Assembly: GCA_964598725.1 (NCBI GenBank)
Contig: CAZRCW010000002.1
Span: 310,001-374,000, forward strand
Reading direction: 5' to 3'
Source: JAGOTP01 sp964598725
GTDB lineage: Bacteria > Patescibacteriota > Patescibacteriia > 2-12-FULL-60-25
Length of the DNA: 64,000 nt
Shown: positions 32,849 through 41,070 of the stretch, one piece after another
Numbering within the stretch: the first letter of the stretch is position 1
Layout: the number at the start of each line of letters is the position of its first letter
The notes under the pieces: model-generated
The model's database searches: none
What the model saw: only the letters and a program-made list of their open reading frames with translations
What the model was told of the DNA's origin: nothing
Made by a program: the position numbers and the translations under genes

Positions 32849-33955
32849 ATGGCTAACGCCACACTTCAGGAATTGCTCGATCAAGAGCAATATTCCACCT
32901 TTCCAAAGCCAGGAGACGTCGTCAAAGGCTCGGTTATCGCCGTCGGCCGCAACGAAGTCCGCTGTGACTTGGGAGGATTCGCCGTCGGTTTGATCCGTGG
33001 CCCAGAACTCGACAAGAACCTCGACCTCCGGGTCGGCGACGAAGTCGAAGCAACGGTCATCGATCTTCACAACGAATTCGATGAACTTGAACTCTCGCTC
33101 AAGGGTGCGGGTCGCAAGCGTGCCTGGGATAAGATCAAAGAATTGCTGACAGCCGGCGGCGCCGTTCAGGCGAAAATCGTCGATGCCAACAAGGGTGGTC
33201 TCATCACACGCATCGAAGGCATCCCAGCCTTCATCCCAGTTTCTCAGCTCTCCCCTGAACACTACCCACGTGTTGCTGGTGGCGAGAAGCTCAAGATTCT
33301 TGAGAAGCTCAAGAGCCTGGTCGGTGAAACGCTCGAAGTCAAAATCCTCGATACCCATGAGGGTGAAGAGAAGATCGTGGCTTCCGAGAAAGCCGTTTGG
33401 GAAACCCGTCAGGAATCGGTGCTCGCGAAGTACAAGGTCGGAGACAATATTGAGGGGGAAGTCACTGCGGTTACCGATTTCGGCGCATTCGTGCGTTTCG
33501 ATCAGAACCTCGAAGGCTTAGTCCACATCTCCGAAATCGCTTGGCAGCGTATCGATCATCCTCGCGATGTGCTCAAAACAGGCGACACGGTTCGCGCCGA
33601 GATCATCAACATCGAAGGTTCAAAGATTTTCCTTTCGATGAAGAAGCTCGTCGAAGATCCATGGCGTCGCGTTGCGAAGAAGTACGACGTCAACCAGTGG
33701 GTCATGGGTAAAGTGCTTAAGATCAATCCATTCGGCTTGTTCGTTGAGCTCGATCCAGAAATTCATGGTTTGGCCCACGTATCTGAACTTTCGAGCCGCC
33801 CTGTAAAGGACGTCAACGAAATCGCTCGCGTCGGCGACGAGTTCTCCTTCCGCATCATTTCGATCGATGCCGAGAACCACCGCCTCGGTCTCTCCCTTCG
33901 CAAGTTGAAGGAAGAACCAAAGAAAGAAGAAGAAAAGGCTCCAGCGAAGAAATAA
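32849..33955 (+). CDS. rpsA: Ribosomal protein bS1 (four S1 domains)
   Basis: 368 residues, four OB-fold S1 repeats: KPGDVVKGSVIAVGRNEVRCDLGG (in parts), then VQAKIVDANKGGLITRIEGIPAFIP, then VGDNIEGEVTAVTDFGAFVRF with GLVHISEIAW, then VMGKVLKINPFGLFVEL with GLAHVSELS. A Lys/Glu-rich tail ends the protein. It has fewer domains than the six of E. coli S1, similar to Gram-positive forms. S1 binds mRNA on the 30S subunit and matters for mRNAs without a good SD, which fits this genome. Confidence 0.92.
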   Translation: MANATLQELLDQEQYSTFPKPGDVVKGSVIAVGRNEVRCDLGGFAVGLIRGPELDKNLDLRVGDEVEATVIDLHNEFDELELSLKGAGRKRAWDKIKELLTAGGAVQAKIVDANKGGLITRIEGIPAFIPVSQLSPEHYPRVAGGEKLKILEKLKSLVGETLEVKILDTHEGEEKIVASEKAVWETRQESVLAKYKVGDNIEGEVTAVTDFGAFVRFDQNLEGLVHISEIAWQRIDHPRDVLKTGDTVRAEIINIEGSKIFLSMKKLVEDPWRRVAKKYDVNQWVMGKVLKINPFGLFVELDPEIHGLAHVSELSSRPVKDVNEIARVGDEFSFRIISIDAENHRLGLSLRKLKEEPKKEEEKAPAKK

Positions 33956-33970
33956 CCTTTCCCGCCGAGC

Positions 33971-34007
33971 AAATTCACCCCGTAACCATGCGTTACGGGG
34001 TGAATTT
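33971..34007 (+). terminator. rpsA terminator
   Basis: AAATTCACCCCGTAAC pairs perfectly with GTTACGGGGTGAATTT. Confidence 0.93.
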
Positions 34008-34094
34008 ATTTACCGAAACTTTATCTCGATGCTGTACAAGCTTGTAGCCAGGCGCATCACACATCCACCACACACCTCGCAGAACGGAAACCGC

Positions 34095-34565
34095 ATGAGT
34101 CCAGACATCGGATATATTCTATTTCTAGGGAATATCGATCCGCCTAGGAACACTCCTCCCGATCAGGCGCGGCGCTGGAGCGAAATTGTTGAGGCCATCC
34201 AAAGCGCTTGCAACGGGCATGCGTTGGGCATCCTGTTCGATGGCACGGGTACGCACGACCCCAGCGACACCGGACCCAGCCTGGGTCAGCTCAACGCGTA
34301 CGTTGGACGCGTCCTCGGTTCTAGGCTGGTCGTGACCAACCTAGACCAGATCAGGAAGGGGCAGCTTCCGGCCCTCATCATCGCCGGAGATAACAACATC
34401 CCCATTCTCGGCTTGACGAGCGACCTGAGCAACGCGCTTCCCAACGGATGTAAGCGCTTTAGCAAGGTGATGTCGGTCGTTCGATTCGATAGGAAACAGG
34501 AACGGCTAGCCCGGTCGCTGATGGCCCCCATCTTCACGCGCGCCGGTGAGCAACCTCATCTCTGA
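34095..34565 (+). CDS. Accessory protein with NDT/TIR-like alpha/beta pattern, copy 1 (156 residues)
   Basis: Paralogue of the gene at 34780. Shared blocks: ILFLGNIDPPRN, IQSACNGHALGILFDGTG, then DNNIPILGLTSDLSNALPNGC and VMSVVRFDR. The order (nucleotide-like first strand FLG, a middle FDGT strand, then a strand-helix ending in IPILGLTSDL) recalls nucleoside 2-deoxyribosyltransferase and TIR/SLOG-type folds, but no catalytic glutamate can be fixed by eye. Function unknown. The SD is weak (ACGGAAA); the start MSPDIG aligns with the start of the second copy. Confidence 0.6.
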   Translation: MSPDIGYILFLGNIDPPRNTPPDQARRWSEIVEAIQSACNGHALGILFDGTGTHDPSDTGPSLGQLNAYVGRVLGSRLVVTNLDQIRKGQLPALIIAGDNNIPILGLTSDLSNALPNGCKRFSKVMSVVRFDRKQERLARSLMAPIFTRAGEQPHL

Positions 34566-34593
34566 GTAGCTGGACGACACCGCCGCCTCAACC

Positions 34594-34625
34594 GCCCCCG
34601 AACGGACACGCTTCCGCTCGGGGGC
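34594..34625 (+). terminator. Terminator hairpin, copy 1 of a duplicated pair
   Basis: GCCCCCG...CGGGGGC with an inner CGGA/TCCG stem, then GCCGTCTTTT. A 33-nt stretch is identical to the hairpin at 35280, so gene and terminator were duplicated together. Confidence 0.8.
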
Positions 34626-34699
34626 GCCGTCTTTTCGGTAGACAGCTCATCAACGAGACGTCCGGTTGGCTTATTGGGTTCTATTTTTGTATTATTTTA

Positions 34700-34728
34700 T
34701 TGACAAAAGTGACTCTTTTAGGTAAACC
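34700..34728 (+). promoter_or_regulatory. Promoter of copy 2
   Basis: TTGACA, 17-bp spacer, TAAACC, in an AT-rich patch between two GC-rich accessory genes. Confidence 0.6.
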
Positions 34729-34779
34729 ATTGCTGGCCGAAGCGATTCAACCATCGCTTTCCTGTGCCGGAGGAGTCCT

Positions 34780-35256
34780 ATGAGTGAAGAAATCGATCGT
34801 CGTAGCGCAACGTCCGTTCTGTTCTTGGGTGACAAGGAGCCACCCAAGAATCTGCGAGGTGATGAGCCCGTCACCTACCGCGGCGTCGTCCAGGCGGCGC
34901 AGGTCGCCTGCGCGAACCACCAGCTGTCCATCATCTTCGACGACACGGACGTCGCGCGAACGGTGGGCTTCATGGACCTTAGCCAGCTGTCGGCTGGCGC
35001 CGATCGCGTGTGCGAGGCGCGCTTCGTCATCGTCTTCCTCGACCACCTCACGGTCGAGCAGCAGGTCCAGATCGCCGTCGCGCACAAGAACGACGTACCC
35101 GTGCTCGCGCTCACGACCGACCTGAGCGACCGCCTGCCAGCGAACTGCGAGCCGTTCCGCGCCTCCATGACCGTCGTCCGCTTCGACTGCGGACCGGGGT
35201 GGACCATGCGGTTGACGGCGCAGCTCTACGACCTGATGGAGGAGCTCCTCTCGTAG
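34780..35256 (+). CDS. Accessory protein with NDT/TIR-like alpha/beta pattern, copy 2 (158 residues)
   Basis: Homologous over its length to 34095: VLFLGDKEPPKN, AACQ-like AQVACANHQLSIIFDDTD, NDVPVLALTTDLSDRLPANC and MTVVRFDCG. The middle block here, LSAGADRVCEARFVIVFLDHLTVEQQVQIAVAHKNDVPVLAL, given for its key residues, reads like the Rossmann-type strand, helix, strand of NDT or TIR/SLOG nucleotide-handling folds. GGAGG lies 6 nt before the ATG. It is higher in GC than copy 1. Whether it cleaves nucleotides or only binds them cannot be judged from the sequence. Confidence 0.65.
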   Translation: MSEEIDRRSATSVLFLGDKEPPKNLRGDEPVTYRGVVQAAQVACANHQLSIIFDDTDVARTVGFMDLSQLSAGADRVCEARFVIVFLDHLTVEQQVQIAVAHKNDVPVLALTTDLSDRLPANCEPFRASMTVVRFDCGPGWTMRLTAQLYDLMEELLS

Positions 35257-35279
35257 AGACACCTCCCTGCCCCCTCTCT

Positions 35280-35311
35280 GCCCCCGAACGGACACGCTTC
35301 CGCTCGGGGGC
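35280..35311 (+). terminator. Terminator hairpin, copy 2 of a duplicated pair
   Basis: Same GCCCCCG...CGGGGGC hairpin as at 34594, followed by GTCGTTCGTTTTT. Confidence 0.85.
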
Positions 35312-35384
35312 GTCGTTCGTTTTTGGGGATCCCCGATTTACCTAGACGGCCCCCCGGAATTCCGTTACCCTCCCTGAACAGTCT

Positions 35385-37235
35385 ATGAACGTATCCCTCC
35401 GAACTATTTTGCTGGTTGTAGCGGCGGTTTTGATCGTCGGCGGCGGTCTTGCCATGGTCAATTTGAACCCGGACAAGAACGTCGACGTGACGAGCTTCAT
35501 CACCCAAGTCCAGAACGGCCAAGTGGCCGAAGTTGTGGTGGAAGGTCAGCAGCTGAAAGTCACCTATCAAGATAAAACGACCGCTATCGTTGATAAGGAA
35601 CCCGGTGAGTCGCTGTCAGAATTATTCAAAAACTATAACGTCGACAACGAGAAGGCACGCGCCATCAAAACAACGATCAAAACGAACAGCGGCGCCGGGT
35701 ACTGGGCAGCCGTCTTGCTCCCGAACCTGATCCCGCTCGTCATGGTGTTCGGTCTCATGTGGTTCTTGTTCCGTCAGGCGCAGGGCCAGAACAGCAAAGC
35801 TATGTCGTTCGGCCAGGCGAACGCACGTGAACTCCCAAAGGGAATGGGCAAAGTCACCTTCGCCGATGTCGCTGGAAACAAAGAAGCAAAACAGGAATTG
35901 ATGGAGGTCGTTGAGTTTTTAAAGAATCCAGATAAGTTCTCGAAACTTGGCGCCAAGATTCCAAAAGGTGTCTTGCTCATGGGTTCGCCAGGTACAGGTA
36001 AAACCCTGCTTTCGCGCGCCGTCGCTGGTGAAGCCGATGTTCCGTTCTTCCACATCAGCGGCTCCGAGTTCGTGGAAATGTTCGTCGGTGTCGGTGCGTC
36101 GCGTGTTCGTGATTTGTTCGCCAAAGCCAAGAAGAGCGCCCCGTGTATCATCTTCATCGATGAAATCGATGCCGTTGGTCGTCAGCGTGGTGCAGGTCTT
36201 GGTGGCTCACACGACGAACGTGAACAGACCTTGAACCAGATTCTCGTCGAAATGGATGGCTTCGAACCAAACATCGGCGCAATCGTGATCGCAGCAACGA
36301 ACCGTCCTGACGTTCTTGATCCAGCCCTCCTTCGCCCAGGCCGCTTTGACCGCCGCGTTGTGCTCGATCCCCCAGATATCAACGATCGTGAAGCGATTCT
36401 CAAAATCCACGGCAAGAATAAGCCGCTCGCCGATGACGTCAACATCCGTCGCATCGCAGAACGCACGCCAGGCTTCTCCGGTGCTGACCTCGGCAACCTG
36501 ATGAACGAAGGCGCGATTCTCGCCGCCCGTCGCGACAAGAAACAGGTAACCATGACAGAACTGATCGAATCGATCGAAAAGGTCATGCTTGGCCCGGAAC
36601 GCAAGAGCCACTTGATGCACGAGGATGAACGCAAGGTTACGGCCTACCACGAAGCCGGCCACGCGCTCGTCGCCCACCTCTTGCCGCACATGGACCCGGT
36701 TCACAAAGTCTCGATCATCAGCCGCGGTCGCGCGATGGGCTACACCATTCGCCTCCCAAGCGAAGATCGCACGTCCCGTACTCGTACCGAATACACTGAG
36801 GACTTGGCCGTCATGCTCGGTGGCTACGCAGCCGAAGGCATCTTCTTTGGAGACATCACGACCGGTGCTTCAAACGATATGCAGAACGCGACCAAGCTCG
36901 CTCGCAATATGGTCACGCAATGGGGTATGTCCGATCTTCTTGGTCCACGCACCTATGGTGAACGCCAGGACATGATCTTCCTCGGTCGCGAGATCCAGGA
37001 AACACGCGACTATTCCGAAGACAAAGCCATGTTGATCGACAAAGAAATCGATCGTTTGATCGGCGAAGCGCTCGAAACCGCTCGCCGGCTCATCAACAGC
37101 AAGAAAGATGCGATGGATCGCATCTGTGCCCACCTGATCGAAAAAGAAATCATCGAACGCGATGAGTTCGAAGCGGTCGTCGGCGTTCCTCCAGCAAACC
37201 CGAAGAGCTCGATCAAGAAAGAAGGACAGGCCTAA
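35385..37235 (+). CDS. ftsH: ATP-dependent zinc metalloprotease FtsH
   Basis: 616 residues. Two membrane helices (TILLVVAAVLIVGGGLAMV and YWAAVLLPNLIPLVMVFGLMWFLF) flank a small outer domain; then the AAA+ module with Walker A GSPGTGKT, Walker B IIFIDEIDAVG, second-region RPGRFDR, and the M41 protease with zinc motif HEAGHALVAH. It degrades membrane and regulatory proteins at the inner face of the membrane. Full length and intact. It stands alone, ending in a perfect terminator. Confidence 0.97.
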   Translation: MNVSLRTILLVVAAVLIVGGGLAMVNLNPDKNVDVTSFITQVQNGQVAEVVVEGQQLKVTYQDKTTAIVDKEPGESLSELFKNYNVDNEKARAIKTTIKTNSGAGYWAAVLLPNLIPLVMVFGLMWFLFRQAQGQNSKAMSFGQANARELPKGMGKVTFADVAGNKEAKQELMEVVEFLKNPDKFSKLGAKIPKGVLLMGSPGTGKTLLSRAVAGEADVPFFHISGSEFVEMFVGVGASRVRDLFAKAKKSAPCIIFIDEIDAVGRQRGAGLGGSHDEREQTLNQILVEMDGFEPNIGAIVIAATNRPDVLDPALLRPGRFDRRVVLDPPDINDREAILKIHGKNKPLADDVNIRRIAERTPGFSGADLGNLMNEGAILAARRDKKQVTMTELIESIEKVMLGPERKSHLMHEDERKVTAYHEAGHALVAHLLPHMDPVHKVSIISRGRAMGYTIRLPSEDRTSRTRTEYTEDLAVMLGGYAAEGIFFGDITTGASNDMQNATKLARNMVTQWGMSDLLGPRTYGERQDMIFLGREIQETRDYSEDKAMLIDKEIDRLIGEALETARRLINSKKDAMDRICAHLIEKEIIERDEFEAVVGVPPANPKSSIKKEGQA

Positions 37236-37244
37236 CCCGCCATC

Positions 37245-37279
37245 AAAACACCCTGCGCCAAATGGCGCAGGGTGTTTTT
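37245..37279. terminator. ftsH terminator, shared with the TrmB gene
   Basis: AAAACACCCTGCGCCA pairs perfectly with TGGCGCAGGGTGTTTT, between convergent genes. Confidence 0.93.
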
Positions 37280-37285
37280 GTATTC

Positions 37286-38080
37286 TTACCGTGCCACATC
37301 AGGAACCCCCTGCATCCAAAGCAACTCAAACATGCTCCGCAACATCTCTACAAAATACTCATCCTCCATAATAAACGCGATCGGTGCGCGTGGCTGCCAA
37401 AAGACCGCCTTATTCGCAAAGACGTAAAACGAAGTAAGAAAGGTGGGCGCCTGTTTCAGTAATCTGACCTCACGAAACTCAGTCGCGCTACTCTTCAACT
37501 CCAATCTCCCGAAGTCCGTCAGCGTCAGTGCGCGAATCGGGATTTTCCGTTCGATACGCCGTCCGATTCGCAGCTCGCCCAGCTCTTTCCCGATCGTATC
37601 GACGAATTCTCTGCCGTTTCCAAAGAACAGAATATCTCCCCTTGCCTCTTCGAATACCTGGATATACGTCTGAAGGAACTGTTGCTTGCCCTGAACAAGC
37701 TTAATCTTCGTTGGCGCCTCACATTGCTTATAGAGCCCGAGCAGGTTCGGCAGTTCCGCTACGTACGCTTGGTTCAATTCGTTCACCTCTTCTCGTTTCT
37801 TGCGTAGAAGCTCAGCAATAACGCTTGGCGACTCGACCAAAAAGGTTTTCATGTAGGCTCGATTCTCGGAAAACTTAGCCAATCCCCGCTTTTCGAGACC
37901 CGCAATCACTTTATAGACGTTGGGCCGTGGCATCTTTAGATGCTCAGCTAAGTTAGCGATGCTCGTAGAGCCTAAAAGCAGTGATAACGCATAAAGATTC
38001 TTTTCATGCTCCGTCAGCCCCAGCTCAGATAAAGAGGCGTATAGCGCGGGGTGAATAGCTGGTTGGCTAACGTTAGGCAT
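37286..38080 (-). CDS. TrmB-family transcriptional regulator
   Basis: 264 residues. The N-terminal winged helix has the TrmB pattern LGLTEHEKNLYALSLLLG, SIANLAEHLKMPRPNVYKVIAGLEKRGLAKF (in parts). The C-terminal half (about 110-264, ILFFGNGREFVDTIG and a later IAFIMEDEYFVEML) is the effector/dimer domain often seen in Patescibacteria and archaeal members. Its effector is unknown. It is divergent from a solute-binding protein gene, a common layout for a regulator and its target. Confidence 0.82.
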   Translation of the reverse strand: MPNVSQPAIHPALYASLSELGLTEHEKNLYALSLLLGSTSIANLAEHLKMPRPNVYKVIAGLEKRGLAKFSENRAYMKTFLVESPSVIAELLRKKREEVNELNQAYVAELPNLLGLYKQCEAPTKIKLVQGKQQFLQTYIQVFEEARGDILFFGNGREFVDTIGKELGELRIGRRIERKIPIRALTLTDFGRLELKSSATEFREVRLLKQAPTFLTSFYVFANKAVFWQPRAPIAFIMEDEYFVEMLRSMFELLWMQGVPDVAR

Positions 38081-38090
38081 AGTTCTTCAT

Positions 38091-38178
38091 TATTGTATAT
38101 ATAATATGTACAAAATGTCAATTTTAGTGTATTTCTAGCCAAATTTGCTTGACAAAAGATATATATTTACAGTATAGT
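38091..38178. promoter_or_regulatory. Divergent promoters between TrmB regulator and solute-binding protein
   Basis: Plus strand: TTGACA (38149-38154), 18-bp spacer, TATAGT (38173-38178). Minus strand: TTGACA (38116-38121 complement), about 16 bp, TATACA. The AT-rich near-palindrome TTGTATATA...TATGTACAA at about 38093-38112 overlaps the minus-strand -10 and is a candidate autoregulatory operator. Confidence 0.6.
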
Positions 38179-38222
38179 CCGTTGTTAGAGTTCACTTCAT
38201 TCATCTCTCGCTTTCTAGAACT

Positions 38223-39194
38223 ATGTCCCGCCCATGGCGTATCACCCTTGGTTGTTTTGTCGTGATTATTCTGATGATTGCTGGCTTCCGTTGGTACGGT
38301 CAGGCTTCTAAAACAGAAGAACTCCCTGTCGTCCGAATCGGCTATACGAACACCCTGGGTGCGCTCTCCATGTTCGTGGCACGCGATGAGCATCTGTTCG
38401 AAGCTCGGGGACTCAAACCCGAGTTCATTCCCTTCCAAAGCTCGAATCAACTAACCGAGGCACTGATCCGAGGCGATGCCGATCTCACCACCTTCAACGG
38501 GATGCTAACGCTCTTGAACGCCGAAGCGATCGATCCTGACCAGGCAAAGGTCTTTTCGGTGAGTGACATTTCACAAGAACATCCGTTCGATGCCCTGATC
38601 GTGAAAAAAGATTCGACCATTCAATCGAGTAAGGATCTGGAAGGGAAAAAGATTGGAACGTTCCCGGGCAGCACGGCGACCAGCATTCTGAAACGCTACT
38701 TCAACGAGCAGCGGGTCGACAGCTCGGCGATTACGTTCGTCCCGATGGCGCCACAAACGCAGCTAGCTGCTTTGGAATCCGGGTCGATCGATGCGCTGTA
38801 CACTTACGAACCAAACATGGCCCTCGCCATTCAAGAACAAGGGGCACGCAAGATCAGTGGATCGATCTTCGACGCGCTCTATCCGCATAGCCCGCTCGCG
38901 ACCGGGATGATTTCGAATACATTCATACAGGCAAAGCCTGAGCTCGCCAAACGTGCGGTAGCGGCCGTAGACGAAGCCAACCGCTTCACCCAAGCAAATG
39001 AAGCACGCGCACGCGAAGTGGCGAAAGCCCAGTTCAATTTGTCACCCAAGGTCGTGAGCGCTGTATCGATCGTACCGATGAGTGAGTCCTCGAAGCTCCA
39101 CCTCGCTCGAACCAACGGTTTTATTGACTTCTTGATCTCGATCGGCGAATTGAAGGTTCGTCCAAACACTGAAAACTTCTTCTATCAACCGTAA
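38223..39194 (+). CDS. NMT1/TauA-like solute-binding protein
   Basis: 323 residues. An N-terminal membrane anchor or signal (TLGCFVVIILMIAGFRWYG) is followed by the periplasmic-binding fold of the nitrate/sulfonate/pyrimidine-precursor type: VRIGYTNTLGALSMFVARDEHLFEARGLKPEFIPF in parts, LIRGDADLTTFNG, GTFPGSTATSILKRYF, ALESGSIDALYTYEP. It binds a small organic ligand outside the membrane. No permease or ATPase genes are adjacent. Its regulator is probably the divergent TrmB protein. Confidence 0.85.
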   Translation: MSRPWRITLGCFVVIILMIAGFRWYGQASKTEELPVVRIGYTNTLGALSMFVARDEHLFEARGLKPEFIPFQSSNQLTEALIRGDADLTTFNGMLTLLNAEAIDPDQAKVFSVSDISQEHPFDALIVKKDSTIQSSKDLEGKKIGTFPGSTATSILKRYFNEQRVDSSAITFVPMAPQTQLAALESGSIDALYTYEPNMALAIQEQGARKISGSIFDALYPHSPLATGMISNTFIQAKPELAKRAVAAVDEANRFTQANEARAREVAKAQFNLSPKVVSAVSIVPMSESSKLHLARTNGFIDFLISIGELKVRPNTENFFYQP

Positions 39195-39248
39195 ACGATC
39201 GATCAGCGATACATTAGAACCGACGAGCGTTCGTGTAATCCTCTCCCT

Positions 39249-39884
39249 ATGCAGAAACCCTTCTACCAACTGCTGTATCAAAAACCTGGAAAGAAAACCT
39301 GGGAACAGGATTCAGATAATCGTCGTCAAACCGTAAAAGAAGCGGCCAAGCGCTTGGCTGGGCAGCCGACCCATTGTTTAGATCTTGGCTGCGGTAGCGG
39401 CTTGAACACTCGCTGGCTCGCGAATCTGGCGGGTAACCATTGGACCGGTGTGGATTTCATTTCCGCAGAAGACATGAATCTCAAGATCCCCGCAGCCGGC
39501 CGGTTCATTCATGAACCGGTGGAGAGCTTCTTAGCGAGCACCCACGAACACTTTAATCTGATCGTCGACCAAGGCTCGGTTCTGGTATCCCTCGAAAACG
39601 ACGCTGACCGTGAGCGCTATATGAACGCTATAGCGCTGCATCTTCTTTCCGGTGGATTGTTTGTCGTGCTGACGTTACGCTCACTTACAGAGAAGGAGGG
39701 ACATCAGACATTCCCTGATGGACGCGTGCGTGTGTTCTTGAACACCGAACAGCTGCGAACGCTCGGCGCAGCCAACAATCTAAAACTTGTCCAAGAGCAA
39801 ACCATCGAAGTGACACCTGGCGCAGCTAGCAATCCAATCCAGCAGACATTCGCCGCTTGGCATGGGATCTTCAAGAAAGATTGA
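39249..39884 (+). CDS. Class I SAM-dependent methyltransferase
   Basis: 211 residues. SAM-binding motif I HCLDLGCGSGLNTRWL with acidic motif II GVDFISAED; motif IV region FNLIVDQGSVL and post-motif HLLSGGLFVVLTL. Substrate unknown; TPMT/methyltransf_25 type by length. It follows the solute-binding protein by 54 nt and may share its transcript, although no functional link is evident. It ends just before a convergent operon and a shared terminator. Confidence 0.85.
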   Translation: MQKPFYQLLYQKPGKKTWEQDSDNRRQTVKEAAKRLAGQPTHCLDLGCGSGLNTRWLANLAGNHWTGVDFISAEDMNLKIPAAGRFIHEPVESFLASTHEHFNLIVDQGSVLVSLENDADRERYMNAIALHLLSGGLFVVLTLRSLTEKEGHQTFPDGRVRVFLNTEQLRTLGAANNLKLVQEQTIEVTPGAASNPIQQTFAAWHGIFKKD

Positions 39885-39905
39885 GTCCGCCCCGCACTTC
39901 AATGC

Positions 39906-39944
39906 ATTATAAAACCACCGAGCTCGGCTCGGTAGTTTTATAAT
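39906..39944. terminator. 18-bp-arm bidirectional terminator
   Basis: ATTATAAAACCACCGAGC pairs with GCTCGGTAGTTTTATAAT (one mismatch). The 3' arm contains the stop codon of the minus-strand gene at 39938. Confidence 0.9.
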
Positions 39945-40498
39945 CGTCCTCCATTCAATCGCTTCATCTCCTGCTTCACCCCATCAAAGAACCGATCAAT
40001 ATCCGCCTCAGGAACTCCCCGTGGGATCAGAATGAACGGAATGACCTCCATCTCATCGGTTTCCTTATCCAACGGCTCGGCTTTTCCTTTTTCCGTGAAG
40101 AGAAAGGCCGGCAATACCTTCACCCCTTTGCCATACGTAACATGTACGCCCCTACGTGGGTTCGTAACGGTGCGCAGGTCGACTCGATTGAAGAACTCCT
40201 TCCACCAAAAGAAATAATGTTCCTCCAGACCGCCGTCGACGAGGCGTAAAAAGTTCCGACCTTTTCCCCAGAGGAATCCAGCGATTACAAAGTCGAGCGC
40301 TCCAAAGAAAAGGAGACCTATCAGAGCGCCGGCACTCGATTCGATAACATCTAAGACCGTCTTATCGAACTCAAGATCGAACCGGAGGCTATCCATCGTT
40401 CCCATGATCGGAACAATCAAGGCGAGTAGCGCGAGAATGGCACAAACACGCCAGACCGTCCGTGCCATCTCCATCTGAGTGGAATGTAGTTCTTGCAT
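39938..40498 (-). CDS. Membrane protein of a three-gene paralogous set, member 3
   Basis: 186 residues from MQELHSTQ. Two membrane helices (VWRVCAILALLALIVPIMG; AGALIGLLFFGALDFVIAGFLWG) then a cytosolic domain that reads like a PH-like/bPH fold: LRLVDGGLEEHYFFWWKEFFNRVDLRTVTN in parts, then VIPFILIPRGVPEADIDRFFDGVKQEMKRL. The end motif (I/L-PRGV-x-E/D... F-x2-x-V/I-x-x-E-I/M-KR) recurs in the two upstream genes. Last gene of the pilB operon; role unknown. Confidence 0.75.
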   Translation of the reverse strand: MQELHSTQMEMARTVWRVCAILALLALIVPIMGTMDSLRFDLEFDKTVLDVIESSAGALIGLLFFGALDFVIAGFLWGKGRNFLRLVDGGLEEHYFFWWKEFFNRVDLRTVTNPRRGVHVTYGKGVKVLPAFLFTEKGKAEPLDKETDEMEVIPFILIPRGVPEADIDRFFDGVKQEMKRLNGGRL

Positions 40499-40502
40499 AT
40501 AT

Positions 40503-41063
40503 TTACCAGCGTCTCGACTGTACCCGTTTAATCTCTTGATTGATCTTTTGCACAAAAACTTCCCCCTCCTCTCGTGTCACCCCTCTTGGTAAAGCAAAAA
40601 ACTCATCCTCAACCTTTTTTACATATGAACTTCCTGTTGGCGCTGGGTCCGCTTTGCTAGTGAACATAATCCCCGTCAGTTTACGTGCGCGTCCCTTGTA
40701 GCGTGTCACCTGATCATCTATGCGCGCCTCTGAAACCCTACGTAAGTCGAGCATTCGCGTATGATCCCATTTCCACCAATACCAGGAATAGATCAGCTGA
40801 CCATTTTCAAGGCGCAGATAGGCTTTTGCCACACCCAGCATGAAACCGAGCACCATTCCTCCCCCACCGATCCAAAGGGCTATATTAATAAACAAGCGGA
40901 GGGCGATTCCAGCCAACTGGCCAGGGGTAGCATTGGCAATCTCCACGAGAAGATCTTGAGAGATTCTTACGATGTAGATCAGGGCAATGATCCCTACAAT
41001 CCCATAGATCACCCGATCTCTCCAAACAGTTGCTTCTGTAACTTTAGGACGGAGTTCTTCCAT
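40503..41063 (-). CDS. Membrane protein of a three-gene paralogous set, member 2
   Basis: 186 residues from MEELRPK. Same plan as its neighbours: two membrane helices (VIYGIVGIIALIYIVRI; LFINIALWIGGGGMVLGFML), then RLENGQLIYSWYWWKWDHTRMLDLRRVSEARI (in parts) and the ending FFALPRGVTREEGEVFVQKINQEIKRV. The gene for member 3 starts 4 nt after its stop. No known family; PH-like fold is inferred from the strand-rich middle and closing helix. Confidence 0.75.
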   Translation of the reverse strand: MEELRPKVTEATVWRDRVIYGIVGIIALIYIVRISQDLLVEIANATPGQLAGIALRLFINIALWIGGGGMVLGFMLGVAKAYLRLENGQLIYSWYWWKWDHTRMLDLRRVSEARIDDQVTRYKGRARKLTGIMFTSKADPAPTGSSYVKKVEDEFFALPRGVTREEGEVFVQKINQEIKRVQSRRW

Positions 41064-41070
41064 AAACGAG

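Noticed and set aside
32600..33358. Minus-strand frame of 252 codons overlapping the rpsA start and promoter
   Set aside because: rpsA is certain, and the frame runs through its promoter and leader.
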